The notes beneath the pieces were generated by a model, which did no database searches, had not been told where the DNA came from, and worked only from the letters and a program-made list of their open reading frames with translations. The translations under genes and the position numbers were made by a program. DNA of 64,000 nt from Rhabdothermincola salaria. GTDB lineage: Bacteria > Actinomycetota > Acidimicrobiia > Acidimicrobiales > Acidimicrobilacustridaceae. Where the stretch lies: contig NZ_JAJQXW010000002.1 in NCBI RefSeq assembly GCF_021246445.1, forward strand, positions 804,061-868,060, given 5' to 3'. Shown here piece after piece: positions 16,160 to 24,612 of the stretch. How positions within the stretch are numbered: the first letter of the stretch is position 1; each line of letters starts with the position of its first letter.

Positions 16160-16690
16160 ATGGATGACGCCCATCGACCCGACCGCACGAGACGCGACGA
16201 ACCCTGGCTGGTGGGTCGGGAGGTCTCCGTCGACGTCGCCCGACCGGCGGACGACGTCTATGCCCTCGTCAGCGACCCCACCCGCATCGGCGAGTGGAGT
16301 CCCGAGTGCCACACCGCGGTCTGGCTGAGCGACGAGCGCGGGGTCGGAGCCCGGTTCAAGGGCACGAACCGCTCGGGCCGCAACCGCTGGAGCCGTGTCT
16401 GTGAGGTCGTCGAGGATCGACCCGGGCGTGAGTTCGCCTACCGGACCGTCCCGGGATTCGGTCCGTCGGCCGACTCCTCGGTCTGGCGGTTCTCGGTGCA
16501 CCCCACCGACGAAGGTTGTCGTCTCACCCAGTCACTGCAACCCGTGAAGCCCCCGCAGCGGTGGTTCCGGCCCATCATCCGACGTTCGATGCCACACCAC
16601 CTCGACATGCGCGAACAGATGAGGGCAACCCTCGAGGCGATTCGTGCGACGGCCGAGGCAGACACCGAGACCCGACCGCGTTCACGCTGA
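16160..16690 (+). CDS. SRPBCC family protein (polyketide cyclase/dehydrase-like)
   Basis: A 176-residue START-like (Bet v1 fold) protein. The usual features are a strand VSVDVARPADDVYALVSDPTRIGEWSPE read as beta-1, helix and the conserved D-P-x-x-x-x-x-W turn, then GARFKGTNRSGRNRWSRVCEV and a C-terminal amphipathic helix. The fold binds hydrophobic ligands; members include cyclases, lipid carriers and detoxification proteins. The ATG at 16160 is preferred; a GTG lies six bases earlier. It has its own promoter at 16098-16126 and a probable TetR operator, so it is likely induced by the ligand of the divergent regulator. Confidence 0.88.
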   Translation: MDDAHRPDRTRRDEPWLVGREVSVDVARPADDVYALVSDPTRIGEWSPECHTAVWLSDERGVGARFKGTNRSGRNRWSRVCEVVEDRPGREFAYRTVPGFGPSADSSVWRFSVHPTDEGCRLTQSLQPVKPPQRWFRPIIRRSMPHHLDMREQMRATLEAIRATAEADTETRPRSR

Positions 16691-16704
16691 GCGACGAACC
16701 GCAG

Positions 16705-16719
16705 GGGGCCGTCGGCCCC
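16705..16719. terminator. Hairpin between convergent genes
   Basis: GGGGCC-GTC-GGCCCC forms a six-pair GC stem with a three-base loop in the 45-base gap between the convergent SRPBCC gene and the toroid-fold gene. There is no U-tract on either side, so it may be a weak or bidirectional terminator. Confidence 0.4.
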
Positions 16720-16735
16720 GACGCCGCTGGCGTGG

Positions 16736-17830
16736 TCAGTCGGTGGGGTCGGGCAGGCGCTCGTGGGTGTCGAGGTCGACGATGGCCGGCAGGCGGTCGT
16801 GGTCGACGAAGAGGTCCCAGGCCGTGCTGGTGCGGCTGAGGGCGTCGGCGGCCAGGACCACGGCGGCGTCGGTGTAGGTGGAGCGCTCGTCGCCGGGGAA
16901 GTGCACTTCGTCGGGGAACACGATGCCGGTGAAGTAGTGGCCGTCGTCGTCGCGCAGGGCCTGGGCCCAGGTGAACAGCTCGAGCGCCCGATCGGCGTTG
17001 CCCAGCGACAGCTCGGCCATCACGAACTCGCAGGTCTCGGCCGCGGTCACCCAGGGGCGGTCGCTCACGCAGCGCACACCCCGGTCCGGCACCACGAAGG
17101 TGTGGCGTCGGGCGGCCAGGCGCTCCTCGGCGTGGTCGGGGTGCAGCACCCCGGCCAGCACCGGGTAGTACCAGTCCATGGCCCAACGGGCCTTGGGGGC
17201 GAAGGCATCGGGGATCTCACCGTGGCAGTGGCGACGGATGACCTCGGCCAGCCGGGCCACGCTGAGCTCCCAGTCGGGGCGCTCGTGGCCGAGCAGGTCG
17301 GCCACGGCCACCGCGCAGCGCAGGCTGTGGACCATGCTCGACGAGCCGGTGAGCAGGGCGAAGGACCAAGGGGTACCGTCGGCGTGGCGGGCCCAGAGGA
17401 TCTCACCGCGAGGCGTCTGCAGGTCGAGCACGAAGTCGATGGCCCGCTCGATGGTGGGCCACATGTGCTCGACGAAGCCGCGGTCGCGGTGCAACAGCCA
17501 GTGGTGCCACACCCCGGCGGCGGGATAGGCGATGGTGTTGGCGTCGAGCTTGTCCTGCTCGATGCCGTCGGCCAGGTAGTACTGGTGCCACGACCCGGCC
17601 TCGTGCTGGATGTCGACGAGCCACTGGTAGGCGTGCTCGGCCTCGGCGCGCATACCGGCCAGGTCGAGGGCCATGGCGGCCTCGGTGTGGTTCCACGGAT
17701 CGGCGTGGCCGCCGGGGAACCACGGGATCATGCCGGTGGGCAGCTGCCAGTCGGCGATGGCCTCGGCGGTGGCCTTCACCTGCTCCGCGGTGATGACACC
17801 GGGGACGGCGGGGATGACGAGCTCAGACAC
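16736..17830 (-). CDS. Alpha/alpha-toroid (prenyltransferase/squalene cyclase-like) protein
   Basis: A 364-residue soluble protein rich in Trp, His and helical repeats. Motifs such as GMIPWFPGGHADPWNHTEAAMAL and ANTIAYPAAGVWHHWLL recur with the spacing of alpha/alpha-barrel proteins; automated annotation often labels such proteins prenyltransferase or squalene-hopene cyclase-like. I see neither a DxDD cyclisation motif nor a signal peptide, so real terpene cyclisation is unlikely; a sugar-active six-hairpin role fits the context better. The start is a GTG overlapping the methyltransferase gene by eight bases. It is the third gene of a coupled GT4-methyltransferase-toroid operon. Confidence 0.7.
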   Translation of the reverse strand: MSELVIPAVPGVITAEQVKATAEAIADWQLPTGMIPWFPGGHADPWNHTEAAMALDLAGMRAEAEHAYQWLVDIQHEAGSWHQYYLADGIEQDKLDANTIAYPAAGVWHHWLLHRDRGFVEHMWPTIERAIDFVLDLQTPRGEILWARHADGTPWSFALLTGSSSMVHSLRCAVAVADLLGHERPDWELSVARLAEVIRRHCHGEIPDAFAPKARWAMDWYYPVLAGVLHPDHAEERLAARRHTFVVPDRGVRCVSDRPWVTAAETCEFVMAELSLGNADRALELFTWAQALRDDDGHYFTGIVFPDEVHFPGDERSTYTDAAVVLAADALSRTSTAWDLFVDHDRLPAIVDLDTHERLPDPTD

Positions 17831-18560
17831 GGACGGTGCTCCGGACGGGCTTGGTGGCGTACACGACGAGGGACTTGCCCAGCACCGGGTTCAACACCCG
17901 TTCGGTGACGCGGGTGACCGCGGGCGCCGACGTGATGTCCCACTCGAGCAGCCGGGTGTAGGCGCGCACCAGCGGGTGGGTGTCGTTGGTGGGGCCGACC
18001 GCGCAGCGCAGCCACCAGTAGGGGGCGTGGAGGGCGTGGGCCAGGTGGGCGCCGCCCGGGTCGAGGCCGGCGCCCTGCATCTTGCGGCGCAGCTCGCCCT
18101 CGGTGTAGATGCGCACGTGCCCGCCCTCGACGAACGGGGCGTGGTACTCCTCCGAGATCGCCCAGCAGAGCTTCTCGGGGAGCCAGGCGGGGATGGTGAC
18201 GGCCATGGTGCCACCGGGGCGCAGCACCCGGGTGAGCTCGTCGAGCGCGGCGAGGTCGTCGGGGACGTGCTCCATGACCTCCGACGCGATGATGCGATCG
18301 AAGCTCCCGTCGGCGAAGGGCAGCCGGGTGGCGTCGCCGTTGACCGCACAGGCCAGCAGGTCGGGAGCCGCTTCCCCAGCCGACTGCAGCGCGGCGAACG
18401 TCTCGGTGGTGGCCGCCAACTCGGGGACGGCCATGTCGCAGGCCACCACCCGGGCGCCGCGGCGGAGGGCCTCGAAGGCGTGGCGACCGAAGCCGCAGCC
18501 GAGGTCGAGGAGGCGGTCGCCGGCGCGCAGGCCCAGGCGGTCGTAGTCGGCGGTGAGCAT
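17823..18560 (-). CDS. Class I SAM-dependent methyltransferase
   Basis: A 245-residue methyltransferase with motif I LLDLGCGFGRHAF at residues 18-30, acidic VVACDMA at the end of beta-2, CAVNGDATRLPFADGSFDRIIASEVMEHV in the centre (in pieces: motif II then the post-motif helix) and LRPGGTMAVTIP as motif III. A C-terminal region after residue 150 contains YWWLRCAVG, probably the acceptor lid. The frame continues thousands of bases upstream but only as antisense; the ATG at 18560 overlaps the glycosyltransferase stop by one base (TGATG), giving tight coupling. It probably methylates the sugar or lipid product of the adjacent glycosyltransferase. Confidence 0.88.
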   Translation of the reverse strand: MLTADYDRLGLRAGDRLLDLGCGFGRHAFEALRRGARVVACDMAVPELAATTETFAALQSAGEAAPDLLACAVNGDATRLPFADGSFDRIIASEVMEHVPDDLAALDELTRVLRPGGTMAVTIPAWLPEKLCWAISEEYHAPFVEGGHVRIYTEGELRRKMQGAGLDPGGAHLAHALHAPYWWLRCAVGPTNDTHPLVRAYTRLLEWDITSAPAVTRVTERVLNPVLGKSLVVYATKPVRSTVRV

Positions 18561-19963
18561 CAGGCCTCGGTGATCGACGTGACGCCGGGTCGGGCTCGCC
18601 GGTAGCGCGGCGCCTGCCCGGCACCGCCGGGACGACGGGCCTGGACGTGGGCCGTCTCGGCCAGGAGGGCCCGGTACTGCTCGACGGTGCCGACCGCGGT
18701 GTGTCGCCAGGTCCAGCGCTCGATGACGCGTTGGCGCCCGGCGGCGCCGATGCGGGCCCGCAGCTCGGCGTCGTCGAGGGCCAGGGCGATCTTGGTGGTG
18801 AGGGCCTCGACGTCGCCGGGGGGCACCACGAGGGCCGTCTCGTTGTCGGGGCCGACGACCTCGGGCAGGGCTCCACCGGTCGTGGCCACGAGGGGCACGC
18901 CGCACGACATGGCCTCGATGGCGGGGAGGGAGAAGCCTTCGTAGAGCGAGGGGACCACCGCCACCTCGGCCTCGGAGTAGAGCTCGATGATGCGCTGGTC
19001 GGGCACCCCGGTGACGAACGTGACGGCATCGCGCAGCCCCAGCTCGTCGATGATGCGAGCCGACGGGCCGCCTTCCTTGAGCCGACCGATGACCAACAGC
19101 TCGACGTGGCGTTCGGTGCGCAGCTTGGCCACCGCCTCGAGCAGGTAGCGCAGGCCCTTCATGGTGACATCGGCGCTGGCGGTGGTGATCAGGCGGCCCT
19201 TGATGCGACCCACCTCGGGCAGCGGCCGGAAGAGGTCCTGGTCGACGCCCACCGGCACCACGTGGAGGCGGTCGAGGGGCACACCGTGGTCGGCGTGGAT
19301 GTCGGCGAGGGAGTTCTGCGAGACGGTGATCACCCTCGGCAGCTGGTTGGCGACCCGGCTCTGCATCTTGGTGAACCCGTACCAGCGGCCCTTGGAGAGG
19401 CGCTTCCACGGGTTCTCGGCATGCTCCATCTCGAGGCGCCGGTCGACGGTGATCGGGTGGTGGACGGTGGCCAGCACCGGGAGCCCCGCCCGTTGCAGCC
19501 CCAGCAGCCCGTATCCGAGGGACTGGTTGTCCTGGACGAGGTCGAAGTCGTTGATGCGCCGGCGCAGGTGCTGGTAGGCCCGCACGCTGAAGGCGAGGGG
19601 CTCCGAGAAGCTGCCGCCCATGAAGTTGGCGACCTCGACGAAGTCGCCCCAGGTCTTGACCTCCCAGGGCCCGGGCAGGCGCATGGGGAACTGGTCGTTG
19701 TAGATGTCGAGGCTGGGCAGCTCGACGAGGGGGACCCGCTCGTCGACGATCGGGAAGGGCTGCCCGCTGAGCACCTCGACCTCGTGGCCGAGGTCGCTCA
19801 ACGCCTTGGAGAGGTGCCGGGTGTAGACGCCCTGACCGCCCACGTGAGGCTTGCCGCGATAGGTGAGGAAGGCGATGCGCAGCGGTAGGTCGCCGTCGGC
19901 GGCGGTGGCCACCGATCGCCGGGGCGCGACGGAGGGGTTCGGTGGCGTGGAGCGGTCGGACAT
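18560..19963 (-). CDS. Glycosyltransferase family 4 protein
   Basis: A 467-residue GT-B enzyme. After a 25-residue disordered lead, RIAFLTYRGKPHVGGQG forms the first strand and glycine loop. The nucleotide-sugar domain has ITTASADVTMKGLRYLLEA, LLVIGRLKEGG and the GT4 E-x7-E motif in YEGFSLPAIEA near residue 340. A basic tail of about 25 residues ends the protein. The ATG at 19963 is preferred over an upstream TTG because the extra residues are not protein-like. It leads a three-gene coupled operon with a methyltransferase and an alpha/alpha-toroid protein, suggesting synthesis of a methylated glycan or glycolipid. Mycobacterial methylglucose-lipopolysaccharide loci are a loose analogy only. 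Confidence 0.88.
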   Translation of the reverse strand: MSDRSTPPNPSVAPRRSVATAADGDLPLRIAFLTYRGKPHVGGQGVYTRHLSKALSDLGHEVEVLSGQPFPIVDERVPLVELPSLDIYNDQFPMRLPGPWEVKTWGDFVEVANFMGGSFSEPLAFSVRAYQHLRRRINDFDLVQDNQSLGYGLLGLQRAGLPVLATVHHPITVDRRLEMEHAENPWKRLSKGRWYGFTKMQSRVANQLPRVITVSQNSLADIHADHGVPLDRLHVVPVGVDQDLFRPLPEVGRIKGRLITTASADVTMKGLRYLLEAVAKLRTERHVELLVIGRLKEGGPSARIIDELGLRDAVTFVTGVPDQRIIELYSEAEVAVVPSLYEGFSLPAIEAMSCGVPLVATTGGALPEVVGPDNETALVVPPGDVEALTTKIALALDDAELRARIGAAGRQRVIERWTWRHTAVGTVEQYRALLAETAHVQARRPGGAGQAPRYRRARPGVTSITEA

Positions 19964-20130
19964 GAGCCTGCAAGTCTCCCCGTTGGGATGACCGAGGGTC
20001 AAGCCTGGGAGGGCTCCCGGGCCGGGGAACGCCGCAGGTCAGCGGGGCTGTCGGCGGCGGCTGGAGTGCCGGGGGGCGTCCTCGCGTGGGCGGGCGCCGG
20101 ACCTCGGCGGGGGCTGGGAGACTCGGCGGC

Positions 20131-20568
20131 ATGCGTGCAGTGGTGCAACGGGTGACGAGTGCGTCGGTGACCGTCGACGGTGAGGTGGTCGGTGCGATCG
20201 GGCGCGGGCTCTGCGCTCTCGTCGGGGTGACCCACGACGACGACGTCGGCCGGGCCGAGCAGCTGGCCGGCAAGGTCTGGCAGCTGCGGATCTTCCCCGA
20301 CGACGAGGGCCGCATGGACCGCTCGGCCGAGGAGGTCGGCGGCGAGATCCTGGTGATCTCGCAGTTCACCCTGTACGGCGACACCCGCAAGGGCCGCCGT
20401 CCCGGTTGGGGGGCGGCGGCCCCTGGTCCGGTGGCCGAACCGCTGGTGGAGGCGGTGGCCGACGCCCTGCGGGCCCGGGGCGCCACCGTCGCCACCGGGC
20501 GCTTCGGGGCCGACATGCAGGTCGCGCTGGTCAACGACGGTCCTGTCACCTTGGTGCTCGAGCTCTGA
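20131..20568 (+). CDS. dtd: D-aminoacyl-tRNA deacylase
   Basis: A 145-residue protein of normal length for Dtd, which hydrolyses D-amino acids from mischarged tRNAs. It begins MRAVVQRV and has the two family signatures: [17 protein letters not shown] at about residues 77-93 and the cross-subunit Gly-Pro motif in [10 protein letters not shown] at the C-terminus. The ATG at 20131 gives the canonical N-terminus. It is divergent from the glycosyltransferase operon and followed 68 bases later by an ABC-F gene; both act on the translation machinery. Confidence 0.97.
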   Translation: MRAVVQRVTSASVTVDGEVVGAIGRGLCALVGVTHDDDVGRAEQLAGKVWQLRIFPDDEGRMDRSAEEVGGEILVISQFTLYGDTRKGRRPGWGAAAPGPVAEPLVEAVADALRARGATVATGRFGADMQVALVNDGPVTLVLEL

Positions 20569-20636
20569 GCCCGGTCGTACCCGCGGCGAAGCGAAACCCC
20601 TCGGGTCGGGCCGGTGGGCGGCTCTACTGTCGGCGG

Positions 20637-22277
20637 GTGCTCCGCGCCCGCGACGTCTCGCGTTCCTATGGAGGGCTGACCGTCCTCGACCACGTCGACC
20701 TCACCGTCGACGGCGCTGACCGGGTCGGTGTCATCGGTCGCAACGGCATCGGCAAGTCCACGCTGCTGCGACTGCTCGCCGGGCTCGACCGGCCCGACGT
20801 CGGCGCGATCGAGCGGGCGCCGGGCGACCTCACCGTCGCCTTGTTGCCCCAGGAGCCCGACGCTCGACCGGGGGAGACGCTGTCCGCCTACCTGGCCCGC
20901 CGCACGGGCGTGGCCGAGGCGTCCTCGCAGCTCGACCGGTGGACGGCTGCGCTGGCCGAGGACCCGGAGGTGATCGCCCAGTACTCCCACGCCCTCGACC
21001 ACTTCCTCGCCCTGGGTGGCGCCGACTTCGAACACCGGTCGGCCCAGGTGGTCGAGGAGGTGGGCCTGGCGTCGGCGCCCTTCGACCAGCAGACCGCCAC
21101 CCTCTCCGGAGGCGAGGCCGCCCGCGCCGCGCTGGCTGCGATCCTGCTCACCCGGGTGGACGTCCTCTTGCTCGACGAGCCCACCAACAACCTCGACTTC
21201 GCCGGTCTCGACCTGCTCGAGTCCTTCCTCGACGGGTTCGCGGGTGCGGCCGTGGTCGTGTCCCACGACCGGGCCTTCCTCGACCGGGCCGTCCACCGCA
21301 TCGTCGAGGTCGACGAACGGCGGCGTCACCTGGTGGAGTACGCGGGCGGGTGGTCGGACTACGTCGAGGCACGGGCCTTGGCCCGTCGCCAGCAGTACCA
21401 GGCCCACGGCGACTACGTCGCCGAACGGGACCGTCTCCGCGACCGGCAGCGGCGACAGCTGCAGTGGTCGCAGAAGGGCGTGCGGGCGGCCAGGAGCGGT
21501 GGGGAGACCGACAAGCACCTCCGGGCCCGCAAGGTCGCCCGCAGCGAGAAGGAGGCCGGCAAGGTCCGCGCCACCGAGCGTCGCCTCGCCCGTCTGGAGG
21601 TGGTCGACAAGCCGTGGGAGGGGTGGCGTCTCGATCTGCGGTTGAGCCCGGCGGCCCGCAGTGGCGACGTGGTCGCCCGCCTCGACGCCGCCGTGGTCCA
21701 ACGGGGAGGGTTCCGCCTGGGCCCGGTGGACCTCGAGATCGCCTGGCAGGAGCGGGTGGCGATCGTGGGCGCGAACGGCACCGGCAAGTCCACCCTGTTG
21801 GCCGCCCTGCTCGGCAGGGCCCCGCTCGCCTCGGGTCGGCGCTGGGTGGGTCCGGGCGTGGTGGTGGGCGAGATGGACCAGGCCCGCACCGCCTTCGACG
21901 GCGAGCGTTCGGTCGTCGCCGTGGTGCAGGACCGCACCGGCCTCCCGCTCAGCGAGGCCCGGTCGCTGCTGGCCAAGTTCGGTCTCGGGGCCGATCACGT
22001 GGGCCGGACCGGCGCCGACCTCTCCCCGGGCGAGCGCAGCCGGGCGGTGCTCGCCACCCTGATGGCCGAGGGCGTGAACTGCCTGGTCCTCGACGAGCCC
22101 ACCAACCACCTCGATCCCGAGGCCATCGAACAGCTCGAGACGGCCCTCGAGGCCTACACGGGGACGCTGGTGGTGGTGAGCCACGATCGCCGGTTCCTGG
22201 AGCGCCTGGCGGTGGAACGGGTCGTGGAGGTCGAGGCGTGGGCCGGCCGGTCGGGGGAGCCCGCCGCCGAGGGCTGA
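20637..22277 (+). CDS. ABC-F family ATP-binding protein
   Basis: A 546-residue soluble protein with two ABC ATPase domains and no membrane segments. Domain 1: Walker A GRNGIGKST at about 34, signature LSGGEAARAAL at 156, Walker B LLLDEPTNNLD at 178. Domain 2: GANGTGKST at 378, LSPGERSRAVL at 462, LVLDEPTNHLD at 483. A charged, helical inter-domain linker (about 230-320, rich in Arg/Gln/Lys) corresponds to the P-site tRNA interaction motif of ABC-F translation factors and ribosome-protection proteins. The GTG start at 20637 places the first strand normally. Whether it protects against an antibiotic or is a housekeeping Uup/EttA-type factor is undecided. Confidence 0.93.
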   Translation: MLRARDVSRSYGGLTVLDHVDLTVDGADRVGVIGRNGIGKSTLLRLLAGLDRPDVGAIERAPGDLTVALLPQEPDARPGETLSAYLARRTGVAEASSQLDRWTAALAEDPEVIAQYSHALDHFLALGGADFEHRSAQVVEEVGLASAPFDQQTATLSGGEAARAALAAILLTRVDVLLLDEPTNNLDFAGLDLLESFLDGFAGAAVVVSHDRAFLDRAVHRIVEVDERRRHLVEYAGGWSDYVEARALARRQQYQAHGDYVAERDRLRDRQRRQLQWSQKGVRAARSGGETDKHLRARKVARSEKEAGKVRATERRLARLEVVDKPWEGWRLDLRLSPAARSGDVVARLDAAVVQRGGFRLGPVDLEIAWQERVAIVGANGTGKSTLLAALLGRAPLASGRRWVGPGVVVGEMDQARTAFDGERSVVAVVQDRTGLPLSEARSLLAKFGLGADHVGRTGADLSPGERSRAVLATLMAEGVNCLVLDEPTNHLDPEAIEQLETALEAYTGTLVVVSHDRRFLERLAVERVVEVEAWAGRSGEPAAEG

Positions 22278-22308
22278 GCCGGGCGGACCGGACCGAACGC
22301 GACCGGCG

Positions 22309-22329
22309 CCGGCCGTCAGCTTCGGCCGG
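22309..22329. terminator. Hairpin between convergent ABC-F and Lnt-like genes
   Basis: CCGGCCG, a seven-base loop and CGGCCGG form a perfect seven-pair GC stem in the 53-base gap between the two convergent genes. No U-tract is seen. It is probably a bidirectional terminator. Confidence 0.45.
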
Positions 22330-22330
22330 G

Positions 22331-23851
22331 TCAGCTCGGGTCGAGGACCACGTCGTCCTCGTCGGGGCTCCCCGTGGGCGACGTCGTCCGACGGGCCAGC
22401 ACCCAGGCGGCGACCACCAGCAGGCCTCCGAGCCCCACCACCGGCAGCGGCCCGATCCGGGTGGCGATGGTCAGGCCCTCGCGCCGCTCGATCGTCTCCT
22501 CCAGGACCCGGCGCTCGCTGACCCCCGTGCGGGCCACGACCTCGCCCTCGGGGGTCACCACCGCGCTGAACCCGGTCGGGGCGGCCTGCAGCACCCACCG
22601 GCCGGTCTCGATGGCCCGCAGCCGACTCGAGGCCACCTGCTGGCTCTGGACCTGGGTCAGCCAGTACGACGACCCGTTGGTGGGGTTCAACACGGCCTGC
22701 CCCCCGAACTCCACGCCCTCTCGGACCCGGTCGGTGAAGAAGATCTCCCAGGAGATGGCCAGGCTGAAGGGGCCCGCCGGCGTCTCGAGCACGGCGGGCT
22801 CCTCGCCGATGACGGCGTCGCGACGGGTGAGCGATGCCGAGCCGGCCACCGACTCGACCAGCGATCGGAAGGGCACGTACTCGCCGAACGGCACCCGCCG
22901 CACCTTGTCGTAGCGATCCCCGAGGTCGCCGTCGGCGTCGTAGACGGCGGCGAAGTTGGTGAAGCGCTCGGCGTCGACGCCTTCCGTGGCCCCGATGACG
23001 AGCGTCGTGTCGAGGCGGCGGGCCAGGGCGACGAGCTCTCGGTGCTCGCGGCTGTCGGTCAGGGGGCCCTCCACGCTGATCACGTTCTCGGGCCACAGCA
23101 CGAGGTCGACGGGTGTGGTCACGTCGTCGCTGGCCTCGAGGTGGCGCTGGAACACCTCCCAGGGGTCGGTGTCGGCGGCTCTCGTGCGTTGGGGGCCGCC
23201 TCCTTGGACCAGGGCCACCGTGAGGTCGCCGACCGCCTCGCCCCGGGGGGCGACCGACGCGAGACCCCACAGGACGGCGACGCCCACCACCAGCGCGCCG
23301 GCGACCCCCCAGCGGCGCTCCCATGCGGCCGAGAGCGCCACCCCCACCACGCCGACGGCGAGCACCACGCCGATGGCGCTGCCGACGCGGGCCACCTGCC
23401 CGAGGGGGGCGGCCGCCTGGCTCATGGCGGTGGTGGCCAACGGCACCCCGCCGAAGGGGAACGACCAGCGGGCAGCCTCGCAGAGCACCAGCGCGCCCGG
23501 GAGGGCCAGCCAGCGCACCCAGGGGCGACCGGGGGGCGAGGGGACCAGGGCCCCGGCGACACCCACGTAGGCGCCGAAGAGGGCGCCGGCGACGAGGTAC
23601 CCGGGAGCGGTGAGGTCCCACATCCACAAGGTGGCGGGCATCAACCAGACCGCGCCGAGGAGCCAGGACCGCAGGAAGCGGGAGCGGGCGGTGCGCCCGG
23701 CGATCGCCCGGTCCCACAGGGCGACCCCGACGAAGGCCGCCGGCCACCACCCCCACGGCGGGACCGACGCCGCCAGGCAGAGCCCGCCGAGGAAGGCCAG
23801 CGACAGGCCGCGGGCCCGATCGGACACGGCGGGGAGGGTGAGGGCGGGCAC
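22331..23851 (-). CDS. lnt: Apolipoprotein N-acyltransferase homologue with catalytic Cys replaced by Ser
   Basis: A 506-residue protein with the Lnt architecture: about seven N-terminal hydrophobic helices (to roughly residue 200), a nitrilase-like extracytoplasmic domain, and a final C-terminal helix near 475-492. The nitrilase triad can be traced: Glu in LWPEN near 251, Lys in DKVRR then GEYVPF near 320, but the catalytic Cys of the usual I-C-Y-E motif is Ser367 in ISWEIFF (codon TCC at 22753-22751). Lnt adds the third acyl chain to lipoproteins through a thioester on that Cys. This homologue may be inactive, use Ser, or act in another way. It stands alone between convergent and same-strand genes. 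Confidence 0.85.
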   Translation of the reverse strand: MPALTLPAVSDRARGLSLAFLGGLCLAASVPPWGWWPAAFVGVALWDRAIAGRTARSRFLRSWLLGAVWLMPATLWMWDLTAPGYLVAGALFGAYVGVAGALVPSPPGRPWVRWLALPGALVLCEAARWSFPFGGVPLATTAMSQAAAPLGQVARVGSAIGVVLAVGVVGVALSAAWERRWGVAGALVVGVAVLWGLASVAPRGEAVGDLTVALVQGGGPQRTRAADTDPWEVFQRHLEASDDVTTPVDLVLWPENVISVEGPLTDSREHRELVALARRLDTTLVIGATEGVDAERFTNFAAVYDADGDLGDRYDKVRRVPFGEYVPFRSLVESVAGSASLTRRDAVIGEEPAVLETPAGPFSLAISWEIFFTDRVREGVEFGGQAVLNPTNGSSYWLTQVQSQQVASSRLRAIETGRWVLQAAPTGFSAVVTPEGEVVARTGVSERRVLEETIERREGLTIATRIGPLPVVGLGGLLVVAAWVLARRTTSPTGSPDEDDVVLDPS

Positions 23852-23970
23852 GGCGCACCATCATGGCGCGGCGACGAGGTGCGGCCCCGTCGCCGTCGCG
23901 GCGGGTTCGCTGCGGTGGGGCCGGGCCGATCGGCCCCGCCGGCGCGAGGACCTCCGGTGGGCGCTCGGCG

Positions 23971-24540
23971 CTACGAGGCGCCGGGCGTGGAGGTGGTGGT
24001 GGCGCCGGCGATGATGCGCGGCGGCAACAGGGCGGCACCGACGTCGTCGTAGGAGAGCACCTCGGCGTCGACGGTGATCGGATCCGACAGTCGGAACTCG
24101 AGCGTGAGGCTCACCGTCTCGCCCACGGCCGGTGCTCGCCCATCGGTGGTGGTCAACAGGAGCTGGTCGTCGCCGGGCTGCAGGCGGGTCTCCTCGAAGC
24201 CACCGACCCGCAGCGACGCGGTCGGCTCGAGGGCCTCCTGGTCGGTGGCGCCGTCGATCACGCGCCGTTGGAGGGTCACCTCACCGGCCGGCGAGGTGAC
24301 CGCCACCAGGTCGTCACTGCCGCCGTCGTTCTCGAGCACCAGGTAGGCACCGGCGGGGTCGGCGTCGGCCCCGACGAGCGCGGTGGTGACGCGCACCTCG
24401 GGAGGGGTGGTGCCGAACGGGCTGACGATGGCCACCACCACGAGCAGGGCGATGCCGCCGAGCACGACCAGGGCCGGGGCCCAGCGGCGTAGGGGACCGG
24501 CCGGGGGCCGATCGGCGGTGGGGGAATCGGAGGTCGTCAT
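23971..24540 (-). CDS. Membrane-anchored PCu(A)C-like domain protein without copper ligands
   Basis: A 189-residue protein with a hydrophobic helix at about residues 22-42 and an extracytoplasmic beta domain. AYLVLENDGGSDDLVAVTSPAG, followed by LQPGDDQLLL and a final SLTLEFR strand, matches the layout of PCu(A)C copper chaperones (PF04314), which insert copper into cytochrome oxidase. The usual His and Met copper ligands are missing: Gln stands where the first His is expected (VTLQRR) and no HxM pair is visible. Start ATG at 24540; an earlier in-frame codon at 24549 is less likely. Same strand as, and upstream of, the Lnt homologue with a 119-base gap. Copper binding is doubtful. Confidence 0.7.
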   Translation of the reverse strand: MTTSDSPTADRPPAGPLRRWAPALVVLGGIALLVVVAIVSPFGTTPPEVRVTTALVGADADPAGAYLVLENDGGSDDLVAVTSPAGEVTLQRRVIDGATDQEALEPTASLRVGGFEETRLQPGDDQLLLTTTDGRAPAVGETVSLTLEFRLSDPITVDAEVLSYDDVGAALLPPRIIAGATTTSTPGAS

Positions 24541-24612
24541 GGTGCCCACGATCCTCGCCCACCCCGGGGGTGCGGGTCAGATCGCGGCGCAGGGCCGTGG
24601 GAGGATGCCGCC

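Noticed and set aside
16736..17830. A true squalene-hopene cyclase or prenyltransferase
   Set aside because: It has no DxDD or QW-repeat set and is half the usual cyclase length; only the toroid-like repeat pattern is supported.
17823..24038. A single open frame of about 2070 codons on the minus strand
   Set aside because: Only its last 246 codons (methyltransferase) look like protein. The rest is Arg/Pro/Gly-rich antisense of dtd, the ABC-F gene and others, kept open by high GC content.
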